Source: Anaerolineaceae bacterium
Lineage (GTDB): Bacteria; Planctomycetota; Phycisphaerae; FEN-1346; JAACEH01
Direction: 5' to 3'
DNA length: 11,608 nucleotides
Assembly (NCBI GenBank): GCA_011682595.1
Contig: JAACEH010000073.1
Span: 1-11,608 of the forward strand
A program made the position numbers and the translations under genes. This document shows positions 1-5,571 of this stretch, in pieces. The notes beneath the pieces were generated by a model, which had not been told where the DNA came from, did not search any database, and was given only the letters and a program-made list of their open reading frames with translations. The first letter of the stretch is position 1, and every line of letters starts with the position of its first letter.

Positions 1-223
1 CTCACCGCGGTCCTGGCGACAGGGCCGGCACGGCAAACCCCACCGGGAGCAAGGCCAAATTGGGAGTAAGGGGCCGCCCCGCCCCGCTTCGCCTCCGGGC
101 GAAATAGGCTCCGGGTAGGCCGCTCGAGCCCGATGAGCAATCGTCGGGCCCAGATAAATGGCTGCCGGGCGGTTTGAGAGTATCAGGCCGTCAACAGGAT
201 TCGGCTTATGGCCTGCCTGCAGG
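1..223 (+). ncRNA. rnpB: RNase P RNA, 3' part (5' end outside window)
   Basis: This is the catalytic RNA of RNase P, which trims the 5' leader of pre-tRNAs. Conserved blocks appear in the same order as in Escherichia coli M1 RNA: GGCACGGCAAACCCCACC near 28-44, GAGCAAGGCCAAAT near 47-60, GGGTAGGCCGCTCGAGCCC near 113-131, AGATAAATGGCTGCC near 152-166, and ACAGGATTCGGCTTAT near 194-209. The 3' strand of helix P1 (GGCCTGCCTGC, about 210-220) closes the molecule, and its 5' partner lies before the window. The P15-P17 region is GC-rich and contains a hairpin TTCGCC/GGCGAA at 88-103. At the place where type A RNAs carry AAGGU (the GGU pairs with tRNA CCA), this RNA reads AAGGGG (68-73). The identity rests on my memory of the E. 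coli sequence. The 3' end is uncertain by several bases. Confidence 0.95.
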
Positions 224-231
224 TTTTTTTT
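212..231 (+). terminator. Terminator of RNase P RNA
   Basis: CCTG (212-215) can pair with CAGG (220-223) around a 4-base loop, and eight T residues (224-231) follow at once. The same bases form the 3' strand of RNase P helix P1, so the long P1 helix may itself act as the terminator stem. The T-run in an otherwise GC-rich region supports the call. Confidence 0.7.
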
Positions 232-252
232 ATTGCTTGTCTGTAAACGTAG

Positions 253-312
253 GGACACGGCGCGGGCGTGTCCGTCTAAGGCCAATCTTTTCGCGGGCAC
301 GGCAGGCCGTGC
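253..312 (+). other. Two hairpins in the rnpB-DUF4432 gap
   Basis: The gap between the rnpB T-run and the gene at 381 contains two clean inverted repeats. GGACACG (253-259) pairs with CGTGTCC (267-273) over a 7-base loop, and GCACGG (297-302) pairs with CCGTGC (307-312) over a 4-base loop. Neither is followed by a T-run, so they are not simple terminators. They match no riboswitch I recognise. They could be a structured 5' leader, a small RNA, or chance pairing in GC-rich DNA. I see no convincing -10/-35 pair here. Confidence 0.35.
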
Positions 313-380
313 TCCTATCTCTGCATCCGGTATGCATCATTACCCGACGGACAGATCGCAAAATAATCAGGAGCACGGCA

Positions 381-1460
381 ATGGCGGACAACGAACTCTC
401 GCTGCTCAAAGGATTCAACCCCGACCGAGTCGAGGGCGCGGTGCTGCGACCGACCGACGACATGGAAGTCTACGTCGTACCCGAGCGCGGGCTGGAGGTC
501 CTCGACGTGCTGATCGGCGGGCGGCCGGTGATGTATCGCAACCCGGCCGGTCACCGCTCGCGCCTGTCCTACAACGCGGCCGGACTGGGCCCCGTCAAGA
601 GCATCGAGGGCTTCTTCACCGCCGGCCTGGAGAACGCCGGGCCGCCGGAAGCCCCTCTGCCGCTGCACGGCACGTTCTCCCAGACACCGGCCCGCCGCTG
701 GAGCCGCACCGAGACAGGAGGCCTGCGGGGCGAGATTGATTGCCGCCGCATGGTCACCGGGCCGGGTATCATCGTCGAGCGGACGGTCGAGCCGGTGCCG
801 GGCAGGCGGGCCTTTCGGGTCATGGACGACCTGCGAGGCGCCATCGCCGGCGACTACATGTGGCTGTACCATCCGAATTTCCCGATCGTCGAGGGCACAC
901 GGCTGGCCAGCAGCGAGCTCCTGGTGGCGCCCCGCCCCGACGGCATCGCCGAAGTGGACATGGCCCGCTACCGGACCTTCGAGCGGGTGGGGGAAGGTTC
1001 GGCCAGATGGCCGCCCGCCGCCGAGTCGGCCGCCGCGGTGCGTGAGGAGAATTTTGAGAAGTGCTATATCATGGCTGTCGAACCGGACGCCTCCGGCGAG
1101 GTGCGGGCCGCCCTGGTCGCCCCCGACGGCGAGTCGGCGGCCTACGTGCAGTACAACGTCGCCCATTTCCACGCCAACCAGCGGGCCTTTCAGTTCTGGA
1201 AGAACCCGCGCGACGGCGTGTCGGGCCTGGAGGTCGGCAGCACGTTCTTCGGCTGGACCTATGCCGCCCGGCACGGCTTGCTGTGCCACGTTGGCAAGGA
1301 CAACGTGCATCACTCGGAAATCGAGGTCGGCTTCTTGGTGACGAAGCAGGAGGTTGACGCTTTCCTGGCCAGGATTCCCAAGGTCGCCGAACCAACGGTC
1401 AAAGCGATGACCCTGGACGAACTGGCCGGAGTGTACAAAGGCCAAGCCCTGAGAGGCTGA
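381..1460 (+). CDS. DUF4432 family protein (aldose 1-epimerase-like fold)
   Basis: The 359-residue protein resembles the DUF4432 family, which shares the galactose-mutarotase beta-sandwich fold. Family-like blocks are PLHGTFSQTPA near residue 94, YMWLYHPNFP near 160, FQFWKNP near 273, and a C-terminal EIEVGFLV stretch. The His residues in the HG and YHPNFP blocks are candidates for sugar binding. No signal peptide or membrane segment is seen, so it is probably cytoplasmic. The ATG at 381 is chosen because AGGAG (369-373) sits 7 bases upstream and the protein then starts where the family usually does. The frame is open further upstream, but that part overlaps rnpB and its terminator. The gene is preceded by rnpB and followed after 128 bp by the acetyltransferase, with no sign of an operon. 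The sugar substrate is unknown. Confidence 0.8.
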   Translation: MADNELSLLKGFNPDRVEGAVLRPTDDMEVYVVPERGLEVLDVLIGGRPVMYRNPAGHRSRLSYNAAGLGPVKSIEGFFTAGLENAGPPEAPLPLHGTFSQTPARRWSRTETGGLRGEIDCRRMVTGPGIIVERTVEPVPGRRAFRVMDDLRGAIAGDYMWLYHPNFPIVEGTRLASSELLVAPRPDGIAEVDMARYRTFERVGEGSARWPPAAESAAAVREENFEKCYIMAVEPDASGEVRAALVAPDGESAAYVQYNVAHFHANQRAFQFWKNPRDGVSGLEVGSTFFGWTYAARHGLLCHVGKDNVHHSEIEVGFLVTKQEVDAFLARIPKVAEPTVKAMTLDELAGVYKGQALRG

Positions 1461-1538
1461 GGCCTCGGCGCTATCGCTCAAGGTCAAGTCCTCTCGTCGC
1501 AGTTGATTGTGATTTTCCGTTCGCGGGATACCCAATGA

Positions 1539-1547
1539 TGATATAAC
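1539..1547 (+). promoter_or_regulatory. Extended -10 promoter for the GNAT gene
   Basis: TGATATAAC matches an extended -10 element (TGN-TATAAT with one mismatch) in an AT-rich patch of the 128-bp gap. The sequence 17 bases upstream (GTTCGC, 1519-1524) is a poor -35, which fits an extended -10 promoter. Transcription would start near 1554, giving a leader of about 35 bases. AGGGG (1574-1578) serves as the ribosome binding site of the next gene. Confidence 0.4.
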
Positions 1548-1588
1548 ATCGCCGGCCGGGCGGCAAGTCAATCAGGGGACCAGGCCGG

Positions 1589-2509
1589 ATGGAGATTCGA
1601 CAGGTCAACGACGGGGAACTGGTTGCCGCGGCCCGCCTGGTCTATCCGGGGTTGCCCGAGGCAAGCAGGCAGGCCCGCAAGGCCATCGAGAGGGCCCCGC
1701 AGCGGTTGGGCATCGACTTCCGCCGCCAGATCGTCGCTCTTGATGATGGCTCTGTACGCGGCTCGTGTCTGTACATCCTCTCGCCCGGACGCAGCGCGAC
1801 CGTGTTGCAGCCGGAACTTGACCGCCGGTGTCCCCTGCCCGATCACCGGGCGGCCTTCGCCATAAGGGAGATGATTCTCCTGGCCGGCCGGGCCTGCCGG
1901 GAGGCCGGGGCCCTGCTGGTTCAGACGCTTCTGGACGATTCGCCCGAACAGCCCTCGGGCAAGCTCTTCATCGAGGCGGGATTTCGCCACCTGGCCCTGC
2001 TTGAGTACCTTGAGATGCCGGTGGGCGGCCTTCAGCCTCACCAGGCCGAGGCCTGGACCTGGGAGACCTTCCGCAGCGGCGGCGAGAAAGACTTTACTCA
2101 GGTCATAGAAAGGACTTACGAAGGCAGCCTGGACTGCCCGCAACTGGACCGGCTGCGCAGCGCCGCCGACGCCCTGGCCGGCCACCGCAGCAGCGGACAC
2201 TTCACGCCGCAAGGTTGGCTGCTGGCCCGCCGTGACGGGGAGGCCGCCGGACTGGTTCTTGTGAATCGCGCCGTCGGCCGGTCGGCCTGTTCCCTTGTCT
2301 ACATGGGCGTCGTGCCGGAGCATCGCGGCACGGGACTTGGCCGAGCCCTGGTCGGACAGGCCATCGGCAAAACGAGCGAACTGGGCGGCGACGTTCTGAC
2401 CGTGGCTGTCGATTCCAGGAACACGCCGGCCCGCAAACTCTATGAAGAAGTGGGAATGCGCCGGGTGGGCAGCCGCCATGTTTACTACCTTCCGCGCCAA
2501 GAGCGGTAG
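1589..2509 (+). CDS. Two-domain GNAT N-acetyltransferase
   Basis: The 306-residue protein has a clear C-terminal GNAT domain (about 150-302). The acetyl-CoA pyrophosphate-binding motif A is VVPEHRGTGLGRAL (241-254), with the R-G-x-G-x-G core at 246-251. Motif B follows as AVDSRNTPARKLYEEVGM (about 273-290). The N-terminal half (1-145) has GNAT-like secondary structure, including SGKLFIEAGFRHL near 123-135, but no intact acetyl-CoA loop, so it looks like a decayed second GNAT domain. Tandem GNATs of this size include mycothiol synthase, but nothing here points to mycothiol, and the substrate cannot be named. AGGGG (1574-1578) lies 10 bases before the ATG. The gene ends 277 bp before dnaA. GCCGG/CCGGC (2509-2522) forms a short hairpin at its stop codon, without a T-run. 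Confidence 0.85.
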   Translation: MEIRQVNDGELVAAARLVYPGLPEASRQARKAIERAPQRLGIDFRRQIVALDDGSVRGSCLYILSPGRSATVLQPELDRRCPLPDHRAAFAIREMILLAGRACREAGALLVQTLLDDSPEQPSGKLFIEAGFRHLALLEYLEMPVGGLQPHQAEAWTWETFRSGGEKDFTQVIERTYEGSLDCPQLDRLRSAADALAGHRSSGHFTPQGWLLARRDGEAAGLVLVNRAVGRSACSLVYMGVVPEHRGTGLGRALVGQAIGKTSELGGDVLTVAVDSRNTPARKLYEEVGMRRVGSRHVYYLPRQER

Positions 2510-2531
2510 CCGGCCCTCCGGCGGCGGCAAG

Positions 2532-2551
2532 TTACACACACTTTGTCCACA
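2532..2551 (+). promoter_or_regulatory. DnaA-box-like pair upstream of dnaA
   Basis: TTGTCCACA (2543-2551) differs from the E. coli consensus TTATCCACA at one base and equals the box form favoured in high-GC actinobacteria. TTACACACA (2532-2540) lies two bases before it in the same orientation with two mismatches. Placement just upstream of dnaA fits DnaA autoregulation or an origin. Binding is inferred, not shown. Confidence 0.55.
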
Positions 2552-2720
2552 TGGGGGTCGGGCCTTGGGGAAAACAATTTTTTTCGCGGGGCACTCGATG
2601 CTAAACAGCGACGCCATGGGAAGTTCGCCGAGGCGGTTTTGCGCGTCTTGGCCTTCACACTTTTTTTCGGGTTGAACCTTCCTCGCTGACGCTGTATATC
2701 TCTTCGGTGGTTGCACTACT

Positions 2721-2749
2721 TTGACAATCTGTGCGGCAAGTTCATTTCT
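2721..2749 (+). promoter_or_regulatory. Possible dnaA promoter
   Basis: A perfect TTGACA (2721-2726) is followed 17 bases later by ATTTCT (2744-2749), a poor match to TATAAT. The position, 40-80 bases before the candidate dnaA starts, is right for a dnaA promoter. The weak -10 keeps confidence low. Confidence 0.3.
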
Positions 2750-2786
2750 GCCGCCAGTTGATGATTTCGATTATCCCGCCTGAGAC

Positions 2787-4268
2787 TTGTCCGTGGCCAA
2801 GGGGATCGAGAAAGCTCCGGAGACCTCAGTGACCCAGGTCCAGCAGCAAGTTATCACCGACATTCTCAACGACGTGCGGCAGCAGGTCGGAACCACGAGT
2901 TTCAACGTCTGGTTCAAGAATGCTGCCCACTTCACGCTCGACGACAAGGAGCTGACGGTCGGCGTGCCGAACCTCTTTGTGTCCGATTACATCGAGGCCC
3001 GCTATTCGAAGGTCCTGGCCGAAATCGCCAGCCAGAGGGCCGGAGCCGAGGTGCCGGTCCGCTTCCACATCGACCCGCAGTTGTTCCGCGAACGTCGCCA
3101 ACAGCAGCTCGACCAGAGCGAGGAATTTCTGGAGAGCAGCACCAACAAGCCCTCCCCCGACCGGGCGCGACCCGCAGCCGCCGCGGCCGAAAAGGCCCAG
3201 TCCTCCGGCCACGGCAACCGGCCCCTGCTGACCCTCGACCGATTCGTGGTCGGCGACTGCAACCGCGTAGCCTATGCCGCCGCTCGCGAGGTGGTGGCCC
3301 GGCCCGGGCGGTCGTTTAACCCGCTGTTCATTCACGGCCCCTGCGGGCTGGGCAAGACCCATCTGCTGCAGGGCGTGGTGCACGAGATTCGCCGCAAGAT
3401 CGCCCGGGCCCGGGTTCTTTACATCACCGCCGAGGAGTTCACCAATCGCTACATAATGGGCATAAAGACCCGCAGCCTCGACGCTTTCAGGCACCGCTTC
3501 CGCGGGCTGGACGCCCTGGTGATCGACGACATTCATTTCCTGGCCAACAAGCGGGCCACCCAGGAGGAGTTTCTGCACACCTTCAATGCCTTCGACATCT
3601 CGGGCCGCCAGGTGGTCATGGCCTCGGACTGTCACCCCAAGCTGCTCAGTTGCATCCAGGAGAACCTGATCAGCCGCTTCGTCTCCGGAATGGTCGCTCA
3701 CCTGAACCCGCCCGACCGGGCCACGCGGATGCACATCCTCAGCCGCAAGGCCCAGCAGGCCGGTCACAGTTTTCCGGACGACGTGCTGGAATACATCGCC
3801 ACGGAAGTTACGGCCAGCGTCCGCGAACTTGAGGGGGCCATGGTTCGCGTGGTCGCCTACGCCACGTTGGACCATCGGCCGGTCTCGTTGCCGCTGGCCC
3901 GCGAGGCACTGGCCGGACTGATCCGGGCCGGCCGGTCGGCCTTGAACATGGAGACGATTGTCGAGACCGTGGCTCGTTTCTTTGGCGTGCCGGGCAGCGA
4001 CATTCTCGGGCCCAGGCGCACCCGTACTATCACCCTGCCCCGACAGTTCGCCATGTGCCTGGCCCGCCGCATGACCACGCTCAGTTTCCCCGACATCGGG
4101 CGGCTGATGGGCGGCAAGAACCACACCACCGTCATCGCGGCCTGCAAGCGCACCGAGCAGATGGTCGCCGCCGGCGGCCAGACGGTCGCCTTCAACGACG
4201 GTTCCATCGAGCGCCAGGTCACGGCCTCGGAAATCGTCGAAGCCCTCGAAGACCAGCTCCGCAACTGA
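2787..4268 (+). CDS. dnaA: Chromosomal replication initiator protein DnaA
   Basis: DnaA is the AAA+ ATPase that binds DnaA boxes and opens the replication origin. All four domains are visible. Domain I (about 20-95) has the family's SFNVWFKNA block. Domain II is a variable linker (about 100-145). The AAA+ core has Walker A GPCGLGKT (184-191), Walker B LVIDDIH (244-250) followed by TQEEFLHTFNAF, the arginine-finger SRF (296-298) and sensor II RELEG (346-350). Domain IV carries the signature RQFAMCLARRMT...GGKNHTTV (419-449). Most DnaA proteins have Asp where N445 is. The start is uncertain: TTG at 2787 is the longest form, GTG at 2793 is possible, and GTG at 2829 has the best ribosome site (GGAG, 2819-2822) and would give 479 residues. 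High G/C at third positions between 2787 and 2829 argues that this part may be translated. dnaN, recF and gyrB are not adjacent. Confidence 0.97.
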   Translation: MSVAKGIEKAPETSVTQVQQQVITDILNDVRQQVGTTSFNVWFKNAAHFTLDDKELTVGVPNLFVSDYIEARYSKVLAEIASQRAGAEVPVRFHIDPQLFRERRQQQLDQSEEFLESSTNKPSPDRARPAAAAAEKAQSSGHGNRPLLTLDRFVVGDCNRVAYAAAREVVARPGRSFNPLFIHGPCGLGKTHLLQGVVHEIRRKIARARVLYITAEEFTNRYIMGIKTRSLDAFRHRFRGLDALVIDDIHFLANKRATQEEFLHTFNAFDISGRQVVMASDCHPKLLSCIQENLISRFVSGMVAHLNPPDRATRMHILSRKAQQAGHSFPDDVLEYIATEVTASVRELEGAMVRVVAYATLDHRPVSLPLAREALAGLIRAGRSALNMETIVETVARFFGVPGSDILGPRRTRTITLPRQFAMCLARRMTTLSFPDIGRLMGGKNHTTVIAACKRTEQMVAAGGQTVAFNDGSIERQVTASEIVEALEDQLRN

Positions 4269-4298
4269 CGGCCGGCCGAGGATCTGTTTTCTCGTAGG

Positions 4299-4407
4299 GG
4301 GCAACGCCATGGCGTGCCCGCGAGGACGGGTGGCATGGTCCACGCTTGCGTGGCCATGATCCATCGGAATTCCACGACATGGGCTGACAAGCGGCCCATG
4401 CCACCCG
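4299..4407. repeat. Intergenic inverted-repeat element (REP/MITE-like)
   Basis: The core is bounded by a perfect 12-bp inverted repeat: CGGGTGGCATGG (4327-4338) and its complement (4396-4407). Inside are two more stem-loops. CATGG plus CCACGC (4334-4345, one-base bulge) pairs with GCGTGG plus CCATG (4348-4358), and CATGGGC (4378-4384) pairs with GCCCATG (4394-4400). Just upstream is the palindrome ACGCCATGGCGT (4304-4315), flanked by GGGC/GCCC. No transposase gene is present. From memory, similar GGGTGGCATG-bounded elements recur in planctomycete intergenic DNA. This copy could also help end the dnaA transcript. Only one copy is seen in the window. Confidence 0.6.
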
Positions 4408-4468
4408 CCGCATGAAAAATTCACCTACAAACGTGACGTGCACCCCTGACGGGCCTGCTGTGCGAACG

Positions 4469-4515
4469 CGGCTTGCGGCGACACGGCTTTGCTACGACAC
4501 GGCTTGCGGCGACAC
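4469..4515 (+). repeat. Three tandem ~16-bp repeats next to a promoter
   Basis: CGGCTTGCGGCGACAC occurs exactly at 4469-4484 and 4500-4515. A diverged 17-base copy, CGGCTTTGCTACGACAC, fills 4484-4500 between them. The last copy abuts the -35 hexamer at 4516. The array could be an operator with several binding sites, or only a slipped-strand duplication. Confidence 0.7.
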
Positions 4516-4545
4516 TTGACATCACAGGGGTCGATGGAGTATAGT
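4516..4545 (+). promoter_or_regulatory. Sigma-70 promoter of the dksA-like/lspA/ribD operon
   Basis: A perfect TTGACA (4516-4521) is followed by an 18-base spacer and TATAGT (4540-4545), one base off consensus. Transcription would start near 4552, about 40 bases before the GTG at 4593. TAAGGAG (4578-4584) is the ribosome binding site. This is the best promoter in the window. Confidence 0.75.
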
Positions 4546-4592
4546 ATTTGGTTTGCTGGTGGCATCGGCGCTACGTCTAAGGAGTATCCAAG

Positions 4593-4970
4593 GTGCGCAA
4601 AGAAGAATTGGCTCGGTTCCGCAAGATCCTTCTGTTGAAGAGGGATCTGCTCAGTGGGGATGTCACGACATTGCAGAATGAGGCATTGCGAAAGAACCGG
4701 CAGGAGGCCACGGGCGACCTGTCGAACATGCCCATTCACATGGCGGACATCGGATCGGACAATTACGAACAGGAGTTCGCGCTCGGGTTGATCCAGAACG
4801 AGGAAGTGACGCTTCGCGAGATCGACGAGGCGCTCAAGCGGATTGAGAATCGCAGCTACGGCAAGTGCGAAGGCTGCGACAAAAAGATTCCGGTCGCCCG
4901 CTTGAGGGCTAAACCACACGCCAAGTACTGCATAGAATGCAAAAGAAAAGAAGAGAAGGGGCTGCTCTAA
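4593..4970 (+). CDS. TraR/DksA family zinc-finger protein
   Basis: The 125-residue protein has the layout of the TraR/DksA family, whose members enter the RNA polymerase secondary channel and tune transcription, often with ppGpp. A charged alpha-helical N-terminal part (1-88, likely coiled coil) contains the typical HMADIGSDNYEQEFAL block (49-64). It is followed by a C4 zinc finger with Cys92-x2-Cys95 and Cys113-x2-Cys116. Whether the coiled-coil tip carries DksA's acidic DxxDxA element is unclear, so true DksA activity is not certain. The GTG start is fixed by TAAGGAG 8 bases upstream. The gene is first after a strong promoter, and its last 34 bases overlap lspA. Similar small DksA-like proteins next to lspA are, from memory, common in planctomycetes and other bacteria. 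Confidence 0.9.
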   Translation: MRKEELARFRKILLLKRDLLSGDVTTLQNEALRKNRQEATGDLSNMPIHMADIGSDNYEQEFALGLIQNEEVTLREIDEALKRIENRSYGKCEGCDKKIPVARLRAKPHAKYCIECKRKEEKGLL

Positions 4971-5539
4971 GGTCGCCTGCGGCCTGGATCCGCTTTCTTG
5001 CCATCATCGCACTGGGAACCGCCGCCGATCTGCTGAGCAAGGCGTGGGCGGAGGGTGCGGTCAATCCCGCTTCGCCGACCCGCTGGTCGGCCGAGCGTCT
5101 GCTGGATTTCCAACGCTACTTTCCCGGCCTCGAATTCATCTGGCAGAAGAACCCCGGCATGGTTTTCGGCATGGGCCAAGGCCGGATCACTTTCTTAATC
5201 ATCTTCACCCTCGGGGCCATCGGACTGCTGACCTGGCTTTTCGCCGACAGCCGCAAGCGGCAGTACTGGCTGCAGTCGTTTCTGGCGATGATTCTCGCCG
5301 GAGCCCTGGGCAACCTGTACGACCGCCTCAAGTACGAACACGTCCGCGACTCCCTGCGGTTCACTATTCGCGCCGACTGGCCGTTCTGGAGCGGCGACAC
5401 CGGGTACTTCTGGCCCTACGTCTTCAACGTGGCCGACATCTTTATCAGCATCGGTGTGGTCGGCCTGTTCGTCGTCTGGATCGGGGCCATGATCCACCAG
5501 CGCCGCCGGCAGACGGCCGAGAAAGCCGAGAGCAAGTAG
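4937..5539 (+). CDS. lspA: Lipoprotein signal peptidase (signal peptidase II)
   Basis: LspA is the inner-membrane aspartyl protease that removes signal peptides from diacylglyceryl-modified prolipoproteins. At 200 residues it is slightly long for the family. Conserved blocks are D31-LLSK35, NPGMVFGMG (72-80), GALGNLYDR (122-130) with catalytic Asp129, and FNVADIFI (163-170) with catalytic Asp167. Four membrane segments are visible, near 17-33, 84-102, 111-128 and 162-184. An insert of polar and aromatic residues (about 137-160) separates the two catalytic blocks. The ATG lies inside the preceding zinc-finger gene in another frame, so translation is probably coupled. The N-terminus MQKKRRE is basic, which fits the positive-inside rule. 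Confidence 0.95.
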   Translation: MQKKRREGAALRSPAAWIRFLAIIALGTAADLLSKAWAEGAVNPASPTRWSAERLLDFQRYFPGLEFIWQKNPGMVFGMGQGRITFLIIFTLGAIGLLTWLFADSRKRQYWLQSFLAMILAGALGNLYDRLKYEHVRDSLRFTIRADWPFWSGDTGYFWPYVFNVADIFISIGVVGLFVVWIGAMIHQRRRQTAEKAESK

Positions 5540-5571
5540 CCCGTCGCCGCCTCCGGCTGGAGAAACCTTTA

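Larger units (their letters stand above)
2510..2786. other. Intergenic region upstream of dnaA; possible oriC or autoregulatory region
   Basis: This 277-bp gap carries two DnaA-box-like sites (2532-2540 and 2543-2551), AAAACAATTTTTTT (2571-2584) and a second seven-T run (2661-2667). A TTGACA hexamer sits at 2721-2726. I see no credible gene on either strand. The T-runs are the most AT-rich DNA in this part of the window. An origin, a DnaA-controlled promoter region, or both are possible. Only two boxes are seen, which is few for a complete oriC, and planctomycete origins are not always next to dnaA. Confidence 0.4.

Noticed and set aside
315..1571. 418-codon open frame on the - strand opposite the DUF4432 gene
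   Set aside because: The + strand gene has a good ribosome site and family motifs. The antisense frame has neither.
1568..2716. 382-codon open frame on the - strand opposite the GNAT gene
   Set aside because: It is antisense to a recognised domain, shows low-complexity composition and has no plausible protein family.
2771..2779. TTATCCCGC as a third DnaA box
   Set aside because: Three mismatches to TTATCCACA fall in the most conserved half of the box.
2826..4424. 532-codon open frame on the - strand opposite dnaA
   Set aside because: It is antisense to unmistakable dnaA, has no family resemblance, and is explained by high-GC third positions suppressing stops.
4299..4515. CRISPR array
   Set aside because: The repeats are 16 bp, directly adjacent without spacers, and no cas genes are near.
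5044..5571. Upstream extension of ribD inside lspA
   Set aside because: Those residues are Arg/Pro/His-rich frameshifted lspA, and the RibD fold begins only after GTG 5572.
5540..5571. FMN riboswitch before ribD
   Set aside because: Only 32 bases separate lspA and ribD, too short for an RFN element, and no conserved RFN blocks are seen.
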